This document shows positions 25,399-36,018 of a stretch of 64,000 bases of DNA, piece by piece. A program made the translations under genes and the position numbers. Source of the stretch: CAVZGO01 sp963774935 (GTDB taxonomy: Bacteria; Chloroflexota; Anaerolineae; Anaerolineales; UBA4823); NCBI GenBank assembly GCA_963774935.1, contig CAVZGO010000001.1, positions 470,990-534,989 on the forward strand, written 5' to 3'. The notes beneath the pieces were generated by a model. It saw only the letters and a list, made by a program, of their open reading frames with translations, was not told where the DNA came from and did no database searches. The stretch's first letter is position 1. Each line of letters starts with the position of its first letter.

Positions 25399-27865
25399 CT
25401 AATCATTAACCCCAGCAAGTAGCAGCTCAGCCTGGGAGATACGCGCCATCGAGGCGACACTATCACCAGCATCCGTCTTGAATAGACGCACACCGCGGGC
25501 GGCGCGTCCCATCTCAGAGATATCCTTTACTTTAGTTCGCAGCACTACCCCGTTAGACGAGATAATCGTCAGGTCGTCTGCTTCCTGCACCACCCGTGCA
25601 GCCGTGATGCGACCTACCTTCTCAATCGCCGCCTGATTAATAGTATGCACACCCCCCGTGGCACGGCTCTTCAGCGGGTACTGCTCCAGAGAGGTGCGTT
25701 TACCATAGCCACCGGTTGTGATCACAACCAGTGAACCGCCTGGTTCGACAACTTCCATGCTGGTCACATGGTCGGATGGATCCAACCGAATCGCTGTCAC
25801 CCCAGCAGCAGTCCGCCCCATTGCCCTCACCTCCCCCTCCTGGAATGCGCAACGCACGACCTTTTTCGGTTACCAGGATGATCTCATCTTCTCCATCGGT
25901 CAAGCGCGCCCAGCCCAGCTTATCACCGGACTCGAGCGTAATGGCAATCAAACCGGAGGGGCGCACCGCAGCCAGCTCACTCATTGCGATGCGCTTGATC
26001 CGTCCACTGCGGGTGACCATGGTGCAGTAATGTTCCGCATCGAATTTTGGTACCGCTACCGCGGCGGTAATCGTCTCACCCGCATCCAGGGAGAGCACGT
26101 TCACCATCGGGATGCCGCGGGCTGTCCGGTCCGCATCTGGAATCTGGTACGCCTTCTCCGCATACACCTTCCCTTTATCCGAAAAGAATAATATAGTGTC
26201 CAGCGTCCGGGCAGGGAAAAGAAACAGCACCTCATCTTCTTCCTTTGTAGCGTGTCCTGTTACTCCCCGCCCGCCGCGCGCCTGGGCACGGAAGGATTTG
26301 GCTGCCACACGCTTGACGTAGCCGTGCAGGGTCAGGCTGACCAATACAGCCTCGTCTTTCACCAAATCTTCTTCTCTCAAATCTTCAGTTGCTTCTACTG
26401 CGATATGGGTGCGCCGCTCATCGCCATACTTTTCAGCCAGCTCTGCCAGGTCGGACTGGATCAGCTCTAGAATTTTTACGGGATGAGCCAGCAGGTCTTC
26501 CAGGTGAGCAATATGTTGGAGCAGTTGGCTGTGTTCTTCCTCAATTTTATGGCGTTCAAGGGCTGCTAACCGTCGGAGCTGCATATCCAAAATTGCCTGA
26601 GTCTGGCGTTCGCTGAGCTTAAAACGTGCCATCAAGCGCTCTCGCGCAGTTTCCACATCAGGGGATTCACGGATAGTCTGGATCACCGCATCGATGTTTG
26701 CCAGGGCGATAAGCAAACCTTCCAGGATATGCAAGCGCTCACGGGCTTTATCCAGCTCGAAATTCGAGCGGCGGGTGATTACATCTACACGATGATCGAT
26801 ATAGACCTGAAGCGAGCGTTTAAGCGACAGCAGTCGCGGCTCATTATCCAGTAAAGCCAGGATTTGCACACCAAAAGTCGACTGCAGGGGAGTGAACTTA
26901 TAAAGCTGGTTGAGTACCTTTCGTGGCTGAGCACCCCGTCGCAGCTCGATGACCACACTCATCCCACGGCGGTCCGATTCATCCCGCAGGTCGGAGATAT
27001 CCTCTATCTTGCCCCCACGAACCAGCTCAGCGATACGTTCTAGCAGGTTGGTTTTATTGAGCAAGTATGGGATTTCTGTGACAACGATGCGGTGCCGGTT
27101 GCCGGACATTTCTTCGATGTGAGCAGTGCCACGTACTACGATGCGTCCTTTGCCAGTGCTGTAGGCATGCAATATGCCTTCACTTCCTACAATGACCCCA
27201 CCGGTGGGAAAATCCGGTCCGGGGATGAACTTCATCAGATCCTCAGGGGTGATCTCTTCCATCTGCTCGTAATTTTCGATCAGGTAATTAATACCCGCTG
27301 CCAGCTCGCGCAGATTATGCGGCGGAATATTGGTAGCCATACCCACAGCAATACCTGATGATCCATTGAGCAGCAGGTTGGGCGCCCTGGCAGGCAAGAC
27401 CACAGGCTCCTTGAGCGAGCCGTCAAAATTATCGGTGAAATTTACCGTATTCTTTTCCAGATCACCCAGCATTTCCACTGCCAGGTTCTCCAGTCGCGCC
27501 TCGGTATAGCGCATGGCTGCAGGAGCATCGCCATCAATCGACCCGAAGTTGCCCTGTCCATCGACCAGGGTGTAGCGCATGGAAAAATCCTGTGCCAGCC
27601 GTGCCATAGAATCATATACTGCAGCATCGCCATGCGGGTGGTACTTCCCCAGCACTTCACCGACAATACGGGCAGATTTCTTATAAGGCGTATTTGGGCG
27701 CATTCCAAGCTCATGCATGGCAAATAGGATGCGTCGGTGCACCGGCTTCAAGCCGTCACGTGCATCCGGCAGTGCGCGAGCGACAATTACACTCATCGCA
27801 TAATCCAGATATGCGGCGCGCATTTGATCGTCAATATTGACGGATTCGATTGATCCAATATCCAT
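25399..27865 (-). pseudogene. gyrA: DNA gyrase subunit A, single frame break
   Basis: Essential type-II topoisomerase subunit, about 820 aa when joined. Start ATG 27865 with AGGA 8 nt upstream; an upstream in-frame start is not needed. The N-part has SVIVARALPDARDGLKPVHR, the catalytic Tyr in AMRYTEARL and the DNA gate. The C-terminal beta-pinwheel repeats carry GyrA-box text (FRAQARGGRGVTG). The frame breaks near 25846: TTGCGCATTCCAGGAG joins correctly to EGEVRAMGRTAAGV if one A is removed. Loss of part of the pinwheel in a single-copy essential gene is unlikely, so an indel error is favoured. Confidence 0.93.
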
Positions 27866-27920
27866 AGGTTCATCCTGTGAGACAAAAAAGATGTGCCTTT
27901 GAGGCACACGATGAATCTTA

Positions 27921-27961
27921 TCATAGATCGTGCTGGGATAATATCCCAGCACGATCTATGA
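27921..27961. terminator. 41-bp near-perfect inverted repeat
   Basis: Two 20-bp arms around a single central A (TCATAGATCGTGCTGGGATA and its complement). It lies after the GltD-like gene and 56 bp before gyrA on the minus strand. No T-run follows, so it may be a terminator, an RNA-processing site or a protein-binding palindrome. Confidence 0.6.
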
Positions 27962-28015
27962 TTTATTGGAGATACGGGCGGTGATACCGCTTATATCAAT
28001 TCCAAAACAGCTCAG

Positions 28016-29455
28016 CTAGTTTGATAGACTTTTCAAATAGGCATCGATTGCCATTGCTGATTTTCGTCCAGCGACCATCGCTGTCACAACCAGATCGGGT
28101 CCAGTTACGCCATCGCCCCCTGCATAGACGCCCGGACGGGATGTAGCTCCTGTCTGCGGATCAGCTACTACCAAGCCCCAGTTGCGCGTTTTCAATCCAG
28201 GTGTGGTATCGCCAATGACCGGATCCGGCCAGTAACCCAGGGCGAGAATAGCAATATCCGCATCGACGATGAAATTCGACCCTTCCACGGGGACCGGTTT
28301 GCGCCTGCCTTTTGCATCCGGGTCACCCAGAACCATGTGAATGCACTCAATTTGAGCCAGTCGACCATCTTCTCCAGGGATAAACCGCACCGGCTGGGTC
28401 AGGAACTGGTATCTGGCGCCTTCCTGGCGCGCCAGCTCCCGGTCCTTCCTACCGCCCGGCATTTCTTTTTCGGTTCGCCGATACAGACAGGTCACTTCGT
28501 CAGCGCCCATGCGCAGTGCTGTCCGCAGGCAGTCGGAGGCAGTGTCTCCACCACCAATCACCATTACCCGATGACCGATTGTCGAAAGGGGGGTCATTCC
28601 TTCGGGCAACATATCTGCGGCGACGTTGGCGCGAATCAGAAATTCTGTGGCTTTATATACTCCCGGCAAATCTTCTCCCGGAGCCTCCATCGGCGCATCG
28701 ATTTCGGAGCCAACCCCAACGAAAACAGCCTGGTAGCCTTCGGAGAAAAGCTCGTCGATGGTCTTATTTTTCCCGATATAGGTGTTGCCGACGAATTTCA
28801 CCCCACCTTTTTCCAGATCGCTCCAGCGCTTGAACACGATATCTTTACGCAGCTTAAAATTGGGGATGCCATAGACCATCAACCCACCGGGTTCGGGTTT
28901 GGCTTCAAAAATGGTCACGTCATGTCCAAACTGTCTTAACTGCTCAGCGCACGAAAGACCGGCGGGTCCAGCGCCTACGATGGCTACTTTTTTGCCGGTT
29001 GGTTCACCGACTGGCAGCGTTACCCCAGCGGTATCACGCTCATAACTGGTAACAAAAGCTTCCAGCATACCCGTTAATACCGGTCCGCCAGTCTTAATAT
29101 GGACACAGGAACCCTGGCAGAGTTGCTCATGCGGACAGACGCGACCGCAAACTTCGGGCATTGAGCTGGTCTGGCGATACAGCTTCGCAGCCTCTAAAAA
29201 CAGACCCTGCTCAATCAACCACATCGCCGAGGGAATATCGTTGCGAGTCGGGCAGGCGGCCACGCACGGCGCTGGATCAGGACAATGGATGCAGCGCGAA
29301 GCCTCAAACATTGCGCGCTCAGTAGTGAACTCGATTACCACATCTTCGAAATCGGCAAGGCGCTCTAGTACGGGACGGTTCTCCAGATCTTCGAAAGGAA
29401 TATAGGCTCGAGCTTTTCGGTCAATCGCCAGAGAGTCGCTCTCAATAGACTGCAT
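28016..29455 (-). CDS. GltD-like NAD(P)H oxidoreductase with Fe-S motifs
   Basis: 479 aa, related to the small subunit of glutamate synthase. The N-terminus has cysteine clusters for two 4Fe-4S centres (CIHCPDPAPCVAACP; CGRVCPHEQLCQGSC). Next come a FAD Rossmann motif (VAIVGAGPAGLSCAEQL), an NADPH motif (VMVIGGGDTASDC), and the closing VYAGGDGVTGPDLVVTAM. No large GltB subunit is next to it, so it may instead work with other partners as a ferredoxin-NADP or electron-bifurcating subunit. Function beyond electron transfer is inferred. Confidence 0.87.
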   Translation of the reverse strand: MQSIESDSLAIDRKARAYIPFEDLENRPVLERLADFEDVVIEFTTERAMFEASRCIHCPDPAPCVAACPTRNDIPSAMWLIEQGLFLEAAKLYRQTSSMPEVCGRVCPHEQLCQGSCVHIKTGGPVLTGMLEAFVTSYERDTAGVTLPVGEPTGKKVAIVGAGPAGLSCAEQLRQFGHDVTIFEAKPEPGGLMVYGIPNFKLRKDIVFKRWSDLEKGGVKFVGNTYIGKNKTIDELFSEGYQAVFVGVGSEIDAPMEAPGEDLPGVYKATEFLIRANVAADMLPEGMTPLSTIGHRVMVIGGGDTASDCLRTALRMGADEVTCLYRRTEKEMPGGRKDRELARQEGARYQFLTQPVRFIPGEDGRLAQIECIHMVLGDPDAKGRRKPVPVEGSNFIVDADIAILALGYWPDPVIGDTTPGLKTRNWGLVVADPQTGATSRPGVYAGGDGVTGPDLVVTAMVAGRKSAMAIDAYLKSLSN

Positions 29456-29596
29456 AAGTTACCTCCTCTATGATCTCTACTATGATCTTACCGATTATTG
29501 AATAATAATTAAAGTTTCAGATGTCATTTATTTGTAAGATAGTTGTCATGATTCAAGTTGACATACAGTCAAAGATAAAGGTTATCAAGAAGCAAT

Positions 29597-30847
29597 CTAC
29601 CGCTCAATACGAACATAAACCCAGACGGCTTCATCATCCCGAGGCTGGTTATTCATTACCCGCGCTGTCAGTGTAAAGCGCACCAAATTGCCAGCCAGAG
29701 AATAGAGATTGATATTCACCAGAGTGGTTAACCCATCGTATGTTTCCCTCCACTCACCCAACAATCTTGAGGATCCACCTGGAACCTCATAACTGATTTG
29801 AAAAAGCACATCACACATCGGGTTGTCCGATAAACAGCCAAGCTCGGCGAGCAGCCGATCCCCAGGGTGAATCGCCAGATAAGGGTATTCTCCGCTGATC
29901 CAGCCGTTCGGACGCTGGTTGGGGACCATCCACAAAGAAGGACCCAATTTAAGCCCGCTCTCAAGCACCGGGTAATCCAGCAACCCGACCAGCCCGTTTT
30001 CGTTACTTTCCACCTGGACACATGGCACTACACCCGAACCGCTGCGCCAGGTTGCGGAGCAATATTCGCGCGCAAAATCTAACACCACCCCACTGGAATA
30101 TGGTACAGCTTCTATTTGTACAATTTGAGAAGATCGTCCGAGCGGTCCGAAATTGAACAACTCACCATCGGCATTACGCAGGCTGGCAAATGCCTGGTAC
30201 AGCCCTGGCTGCCATGGTGCAAGGAGCGCGACTGTGAGCTCGATGGATTGTCCTGGACGCACATAATCTGGAACCTGAACAACCTGGGCGACCTGGCTAT
30301 CTTCAAATGTCACGACCAGCTGGTATTCCGGCGTCCAGGTACAGGTACCGACGTTTCCGAGTTGCCAGGTTTTACGGACTGTCTGACCAACATAGGTATA
30401 CAAAAGGCCAGAAGGTTGCTCATCGAGTAATTCTGCCTGGTCACAGGCTGGGGTCGGATTTGTCGGGAGTGGAGTGGCAGCTTGCGGGGGAGAAGTCGAA
30501 GTCAGCGTGGGGAATGCGAAGGTTGGAGTCGCAGTTGGAGCGGAAATCACAACAAATGGAAAAAACAGCGTCCTGGATGGGATCCTGGCTGCAGTCGCCT
30601 GGGCTTGTTGGGTTAGGATCGCTGAGTGAGCCTTGGTTGCCTCAATCTGCTGCGTCGTAGCTTTATCGGCGGTTTCTGAGGACGGGGTTTCGATCAAATA
30701 AGCGCTCTGAGTCGGTTGCGCATCTGCAGTTTGATTTCTCTGACCGTCATTATTGAAACTTGCATCTGACGTGGGAAAGAATTGGCAACTCACCAGTGAA
30801 AGTGCCACCAGAATGACTAACCGAGCACATTTCGCAAGCCTGAGCAT
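29597..30847 (-). CDS. Lipoprotein with NBR1-type Ig-like domain
   Basis: 416 aa. A signal peptide with lipobox LVSC (Cys at about residue 21) is followed by a Gln/Thr/Ala-rich helical linker and a Pro/Thr-rich stretch. From about residue 140 to 245 a domain with KTWQLGNVGTCTW and VRPGQSIELTVALLAP matches the Ig-like domain first named in NBR1, common in extracellular proteins of Anaerolineae. The C-terminal 170 aa form another beta-rich domain of unknown kind. Likely anchored on the outside of the cytoplasmic membrane; ligand unknown. Confidence 0.75.
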   Translation of the reverse strand: MLRLAKCARLVILVALSLVSCQFFPTSDASFNNDGQRNQTADAQPTQSAYLIETPSSETADKATTQQIEATKAHSAILTQQAQATAARIPSRTLFFPFVVISAPTATPTFAFPTLTSTSPPQAATPLPTNPTPACDQAELLDEQPSGLLYTYVGQTVRKTWQLGNVGTCTWTPEYQLVVTFEDSQVAQVVQVPDYVRPGQSIELTVALLAPWQPGLYQAFASLRNADGELFNFGPLGRSSQIVQIEAVPYSSGVVLDFAREYCSATWRSGSGVVPCVQVESNENGLVGLLDYPVLESGLKLGPSLWMVPNQRPNGWISGEYPYLAIHPGDRLLAELGCLSDNPMCDVLFQISYEVPGGSSRLLGEWRETYDGLTTLVNINLYSLAGNLVRFTLTARVMNNQPRDDEAVWVYVRIER

Positions 30848-30999
30848 TCTTCCTCTGTTTCATTATAACCTACGCCTTGCCGGGTGGGTGATGATGGAAA
30901 AATTGACCGGCAGGTTTCTCTGGTAAAATCTTGCTGGTATTCCATGAATTTCATATGGAATTTCTACAAACAATAACGAACACCATTGAAGGATTGAGA

Positions 31000-31941
31000 A
31001 TGACAGCCTGGAAAATCTTACTAACAGATGGCCTTGAGGAAGGTGGTCAGTCGATTTTACGCTCGAATGCTATCCTGGATAATCGGGAGAACTGTTCTCC
31101 GGAGGAATTAATCTCTATCATCGATGGCTATAATGCATTAATCGTGCGTGGGCGGACAAGGGTGACCAGGCAGGTATTCGAAAAAGGGAGCCGGCTGAAA
31201 GTCATCGGGCGTTCCGGAGTGGGTGTGGACAATATTGACCTTACTGCTGCCAATGATCACGATGTTGTGGTCGTAAATGCACCTATCTCCACCAGTCTGG
31301 CAGTCGCCGAACTGGCGTTGGGCTTGCTGTTCGCTCTGGCACGTGCAATTCCTCAAGCCAATCAGGGAATGAAAAACGGTCAATGGGTAAAGAAACAGCT
31401 CACTGGGAGCGAGCTTTCTGGAAAGACTCTCGGTGTCGTCGGGATGGGCAACATTGGGCGTTTACTGGCACAGCGTGCAGCAGGGCTGGGAATGCAGGTG
31501 CTTGGCTACGACCCATTGCTCGACAGTGATGAGATATTCCGCCGTGGTGCTCAACCACGCTCTCTGGACGAACTATACGCCCACTCAGACTATATATCAT
31601 TCCATGTTCCACTGACTCCACAAACGCATGGCATGGTAGATTCAACTGCGTTTCAAAAGATGAAACCAGAAGTCCGCCTGGTTTCCACAGCGCGTGGGGG
31701 GCTGCTGGATGAAGCTGCCTTGCTTCTTGCACTGAACTCCGGTCAGGTTGCTGGCGCTGCACTGGATGTCTTTTCACAGGAGCCGCCTGGTTTGACCAGT
31801 CTGGTGGCGCATCCCAATGTAATCGCCACACCGCACATCGGTGCCCAAACTGTAGAAGCTCAGAATCGCGCCGCGGTGGACATCGCCAATGAGGTGCTGG
31901 CAGCGTTGCGTGGAGACCCATTACGCTGGCGAGTTGCATGA
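31000..31941 (+). CDS. D-3-phosphoglycerate dehydrogenase-like
   Basis: 313 aa from ATG 31000 (AAGGA 6-7 nt upstream). It belongs to the D-2-hydroxyacid dehydrogenase family: NAD-binding VVGMGNIGRLLAQRA, catalytic Arg in STARGG, Glu in SQEPP, and His in TPHIGAQT. The SGVGVDNIDL segment is typical of SerA. It is the short form without ACT or ASB domains, so no serine feedback is expected. The first step of serine synthesis is the likely role; another hydroxyacid is possible. Confidence 0.85.
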   Translation: MTAWKILLTDGLEEGGQSILRSNAILDNRENCSPEELISIIDGYNALIVRGRTRVTRQVFEKGSRLKVIGRSGVGVDNIDLTAANDHDVVVVNAPISTSLAVAELALGLLFALARAIPQANQGMKNGQWVKKQLTGSELSGKTLGVVGMGNIGRLLAQRAAGLGMQVLGYDPLLDSDEIFRRGAQPRSLDELYAHSDYISFHVPLTPQTHGMVDSTAFQKMKPEVRLVSTARGGLLDEAALLLALNSGQVAGAALDVFSQEPPGLTSLVAHPNVIATPHIGAQTVEAQNRAAVDIANEVLAALRGDPLRWRVA

Positions 31942-31992
31942 GCAAAATTCATTTCCTGACTGGATCCTGATCCATAGGACAAGGAGAATTTG

Positions 31993-33498
31993 ATGATGAG
32001 TAAAAAAATTGACAACCTGAAAGCCCTGCTCGCTGAGGTGGCCGACTTGCAAGAAGCAGCATCATTACTATCGTGGGACCAGCAGACCTATATGCCGCGC
32101 GGCAGCGCTGAGGGGCGCGGTAACCAACTGGCGACCCTGGAAAAGATAGCCCATATGAAATTTACGGATAAAAAAGTCGGTAAACTGCTCGACGGGCTGC
32201 AAAAATACCAGGAAACTTTGGATCCGAACTCGGACGATGCGCGCTTGATTAAAGTAACCACAAGAAATTATTACAAGTCTACTCGAGTGCCTACAGAGAT
32301 GATCGTTGAAAATGCGCAAGTGACTGCGATTGCCCAACAAGCCTGGCAGCAAGCCAGAGCCGAGAATCAATTCAGTCTGTTCCAGCCCCATCTGGAGAAA
32401 GTCGTGGATTTACGCCGCCGATACGCTGAGCTGTTTCAGCCATTCAATCATATTTATGATCCTTTGTTGGATGACTATGAGCCTGGCTTAAGGACCGCAG
32501 ATGTCCAGTCAATTTTCGGCTCCCTGCGTCCGCAGCAAGTTGCTTTGATCCAGGCAATCGCCAATAAACCTATCCCAGATACTTCTTTTCTTCACCAACC
32601 TTTCGACGTACAAAAACAATGGGATTTTGGGGTGGAGGTGATCACCAAATTTGGTTTTGACTGGCAGAGAGGCAGGCAGGATAAATCTGCCCACCCATTC
32701 ACCCAGGCCAGTGGTATTGACGATGTACGCCTGACAACACGCGTTTACCCGGACTTCTTAAACGCTGCGCTTTTCGGCACAATGCACGAAGCAGGGCATG
32801 GCCTTTACGACCAGGGTCTGGATCACCAATTGGCGCGCACCCCACTGGCAACCGGTGCGTCGCTCGGAATTCACGAATCGCAGTCACGCATGTGGGAAAA
32901 TTTTGTTGGCAGATCTTTGCCTTTCTGGGAGCATTTCTATCCCCGCTTGCAGCAATTCTTCCCGGAACAGCTAAACCATGTTGATCTCGAGACGTTTTAC
33001 CATGGCATAAATCGTGTTCAACCATCACTGATCCGAGTAGAAGCGGATGAGGCAACCTACAATCTCCATATCATGCTGCGCCTGGAGTTAGAAATCGCAC
33101 TGCTTGAAGGCAGCGTGGAAATACCCGCCCTTCCTGAAGTCTGGAACCAACTCATGCAGGAAACCCTGGGCATTACTCCCCCGGACGACAGCAAGGGCGT
33201 CCTGCAAGATATCCATTGGTCAATCGGATTGATGGGATACTTCCCCACATATGCGTTAGGAAATCTGATCTGCGCACAGTTATGGCAATGCATTCAAAAT
33301 GATATTCCAGACCTGAACCAGCAAATCCGGGAAGGGAAGTTTGATAATCTCCTGCAATGGCTGCGGAATCATGTCCATCGCCATGGAGCTAAGTTTGAGC
33401 CGCAAGAGCTGATTCAACGCATCACGGGCTCAAAGCTGGACCCGGTTCCTTACCTGAATTACTTGCAGACCAAGTACGGTCTGCTATACCACCTATAA
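31993..33498 (+). CDS. M32-family carboxypeptidase
   Basis: 501 aa zinc metallocarboxypeptidase of the Taq type, which removes C-terminal residues from peptides in the cytoplasm. The zinc motif HEAGH is in GTMHEAGHGLYDQGL, followed by the third ligand Glu in IHESQSRMWEN and the family signature HINRVQPSLIR in the form GINRVQPSLIRVEADE. AAGGAG stands 6 nt before the ATG at 31993. Unlinked in function to its neighbours. Confidence 0.94.
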   Translation: MMSKKIDNLKALLAEVADLQEAASLLSWDQQTYMPRGSAEGRGNQLATLEKIAHMKFTDKKVGKLLDGLQKYQETLDPNSDDARLIKVTTRNYYKSTRVPTEMIVENAQVTAIAQQAWQQARAENQFSLFQPHLEKVVDLRRRYAELFQPFNHIYDPLLDDYEPGLRTADVQSIFGSLRPQQVALIQAIANKPIPDTSFLHQPFDVQKQWDFGVEVITKFGFDWQRGRQDKSAHPFTQASGIDDVRLTTRVYPDFLNAALFGTMHEAGHGLYDQGLDHQLARTPLATGASLGIHESQSRMWENFVGRSLPFWEHFYPRLQQFFPEQLNHVDLETFYHGINRVQPSLIRVEADEATYNLHIMLRLELEIALLEGSVEIPALPEVWNQLMQETLGITPPDDSKGVLQDIHWSIGLMGYFPTYALGNLICAQLWQCIQNDIPDLNQQIREGKFDNLLQWLRNHVHRHGAKFEPQELIQRITGSKLDPVPYLNYLQTKYGLLYHL

Positions 33499-33506
33499 AA
33501 CCGGGA

Positions 33507-34493
33507 ATGCCGAACAAGCTTTTCCATCGGACCACCAGGAATTGTGCGCGATCTTCTGCCGCACAATTCCTTCCCTTCTTCACTGGCTGGCTGATATGTG
33601 TTTACCTTCTAGCAGGGTGTGCATCCTCTCCCCGAGAAATCACTCCCACTATTTCCTCATTGCCCCCAGTTGCTAGCCCTACGTCAATTACTCTTACACC
33701 AGCCCGCACAGCGACGCCAACTAAGAGCCGCCCCACACCAACCTCGAAAAGAACGGTTTCCAGTCCTTCCCCAACCAACACCCCCACGCCGACAGAGCCG
33801 GCATTGCCTGCAGGCGCGCCATTTCAGGTTATCTCTCCCGCGGACGGCTCACAATTGATATCTCCCGCGCCAATCGAATTGCTCATCGATCCCACTGCTG
33901 GGCAGGTGCTGCGCATAGAGCTGTATGGGCAAGATGGGCGGCTGAGGACAAGACAACTGCTCCGAACCGCAAGTTTACCTCCCTTGGTCAGCCTATACCA
34001 ATCAGCCCTTGATTTTGAAATTCCTTCAAACGAAGAGCTTGCCCGGTTTGTTTTTCACATGGTGGATGAATATGGTCGACCTGTCCAAATTGTATCGGTC
34101 AACGTCACCCTATTATCGGATGGCTCGGCGGAGGTGCTGCAATTCGAGCAACCACAACCTGCCATCGTGATCCTCCAACCCTGGGCGGGGGATAAAGGCA
34201 ATGAGAATGCCTCTCCTAGCATGTCGGATGGCGGCTTGCCCGTGAGCGGCATCTCAATGCTGGATGTCAACAAGCCAATCAAATTGCAGTTAATCACGCA
34301 AGAAGGAAATATCATCGGTCAGCGAGTTACCGGAATCACTGAGCCGTTTTCATCCGGATATGGAACTTTTTCCACTCTGGTTCCTTACCGGGTGAGTGAG
34401 CCAACCGCGGTTCGCCTGATTGCTTTTCAGGACGGCGATCCTTTCTCCGAGATCTCATTCCTGACCAGCACATTGGTCGTCCTCCAACCATGA
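33507..34493 (+). CDS. Lipoprotein with Thr/Pro linker
   Basis: 328 aa. A long N-terminus (about 25 residues) precedes a hydrophobic stretch and the lipobox LLAGC. A Thr/Pro/Ser-rich linker of about 50 residues follows, then a beta-rich domain starting PFQVISPADGSQL, similar in pattern to Ig-like or bacterial surface domains. No catalytic residues recognised. It begins 8 bp after the peptidase stop. Confidence 0.65.
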   Translation: MPNKLFHRTTRNCARSSAAQFLPFFTGWLICVYLLAGCASSPREITPTISSLPPVASPTSITLTPARTATPTKSRPTPTSKRTVSSPSPTNTPTPTEPALPAGAPFQVISPADGSQLISPAPIELLIDPTAGQVLRIELYGQDGRLRTRQLLRTASLPPLVSLYQSALDFEIPSNEELARFVFHMVDEYGRPVQIVSVNVTLLSDGSAEVLQFEQPQPAIVILQPWAGDKGNENASPSMSDGGLPVSGISMLDVNKPIKLQLITQEGNIIGQRVTGITEPFSSGYGTFSTLVPYRVSEPTAVRLIAFQDGDPFSEISFLTSTLVVLQP

Positions 34494-34549
34494 GCCAGGC
34501 TTTATAATCACAAGAGAATAACACACAGCTAATTAGTCGAAATTTTGAT

Positions 34550-34578
34550 TTGACCCTCAGCCCTTTTTACAATAGAAT
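34550..34578 (+). promoter_or_regulatory. Promoter of the kamA unit
   Basis: TTGACC (34550-34555), 17-bp spacer, TAGAAT (34573-34578), about 100 bp before the ATG. Confidence 0.75.
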
Positions 34579-34680
34579 CTAAACGAAATCGATCGATAGT
34601 TTAAAGGACAATTTCCGGTTGAAATTCCAAGAAGATTCGGAAATCCAGGTTGGTAAGCCAATTACCCAGGAGTTGATTGA

Positions 34681-36009
34681 ATGAGCAAACGTGAATTTAC
34701 CTCCAAACGAGCGCCGATTTTCGCAGATATTCCCGATGAGAAATGGTACAACTGGCGCTGGCAGTTGAGCAATCGTATTAACACCGTAGAAGAATTTGAG
34801 AAAGTTATTCCACTCACGGATAGTGAACGAAAAGCCCTGAGCGCTGCCAATCTGTTTAGGGTCGATATTACGCCATATTTTATTTCACTGATCGATCCGA
34901 ATGACCCCAATGATCCCATCCGCAAGCAGGTCGTCCCTACAGATTATGAGCTGGTGCCTTTCACATCAATGATGGAAGACTCCCTGGCTGAGGATCGGCA
35001 CTCCCCAGTGCCCGGCCTGGTCCATCGCTATCCCGACCGTGTATTAATGCTTGTTACCACCCAATGCGCCACTTACTGCCGCTATTGCACCCGCTCGAGG
35101 ATTGTGGGAGATCCATCTGCGACCTTCTCCCGGGCTGAGTTCGAGATGCAGCTTGACTATCTCAAACGCACCCCTCAGGTGCGCGATGTGCTCCTGTCAG
35201 GCGGCGATCCGCTGGTGCTGGCGCCTAAGATTCTGGACGAAATCCTGCGCCGGCTGCGCGAAATCGAGCACATCGAGATTGTGCGCATCGGCTCGCGTGT
35301 GCCGGTGTTCTTGCCCATGCGGGTGGATGCCGAGCTTTGTGACATGCTGCAAAAATACCACCCGTTGTGGATGAACATCCATGTCAACCACCCGAATGAG
35401 ATCACTCAAGAGCTGGCTGGCGCTGCAGACCGGCTGACTCGTGCTGGCATCCCGCTCGGGAACCAGGCAGTGCTGCTGGCTGGAGTAAATGACAATGTGC
35501 ACATTCAACGCCAGCTTGTACAGGAGCTCGTTCGCATGCGTGTTCGACCCTACTACATCTACCAGTGTGACCTGGTGGAAGGTGCCGGTCATTTCCGCAC
35601 GCCGGTTGCCAAAGGTATCGAGATCATGGAGGGATTGCGCGGGCATACCTCTGGATATGCGGTGCACCAATACATCATCGACGCACCAGGTGGGGGCGGC
35701 AAGATCCCCGTAATGCCCAACTACTTGCTGAGCATGTCAGATCACAAGGTTGTGCTGCGCAATTATGAAGGTTATATCACCTCATACGAAGAGCCCACCG
35801 ATTACCATCCCAGCGAGGCTGCCCGCTTCAAAGGTGAGAAACGACCAGAGCCCGGACAGGCTGGCGTGTTTGGGTTGCTGGATGGCGAGGACCTCTTCAT
35901 CAAGCCTACGGGATTTGATGAAGTCCACGATCGAAACGGCATTCAACACCGGTTGAAAGATGAACGTAAGTGGAAACCACTGGGCATTGGCTCCGGCGAA
36001 GAAGAATAA
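34681..36009 (+). CDS. kamA: Lysine 2,3-aminomutase, radical SAM
   Basis: 442 aa. It converts L-lysine to beta-lysine with SAM, a 4Fe-4S cluster and PLP. The cluster motif CATYCRYC stands in VTTQCATYCRYCTR; LSGGDPL is the SAM/Gly-rich motif; and the PLP lysine is probably in the DAPGGGGKIP region. Family length is about 410-470 aa. No acetyltransferase or degradation genes are adjacent, so osmolyte synthesis and lysine fermentation both remain possible. A relative acting on EF-P lysine (EpmB) is shorter and less likely. Confidence 0.9.
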   Translation: MSKREFTSKRAPIFADIPDEKWYNWRWQLSNRINTVEEFEKVIPLTDSERKALSAANLFRVDITPYFISLIDPNDPNDPIRKQVVPTDYELVPFTSMMEDSLAEDRHSPVPGLVHRYPDRVLMLVTTQCATYCRYCTRSRIVGDPSATFSRAEFEMQLDYLKRTPQVRDVLLSGGDPLVLAPKILDEILRRLREIEHIEIVRIGSRVPVFLPMRVDAELCDMLQKYHPLWMNIHVNHPNEITQELAGAADRLTRAGIPLGNQAVLLAGVNDNVHIQRQLVQELVRMRVRPYYIYQCDLVEGAGHFRTPVAKGIEIMEGLRGHTSGYAVHQYIIDAPGGGGKIPVMPNYLLSMSDHKVVLRNYEGYITSYEEPTDYHPSEAARFKGEKRPEPGQAGVFGLLDGEDLFIKPTGFDEVHDRNGIQHRLKDERKWKPLGIGSGEEE

Positions 36010-36018
36010 GGTGATGCA

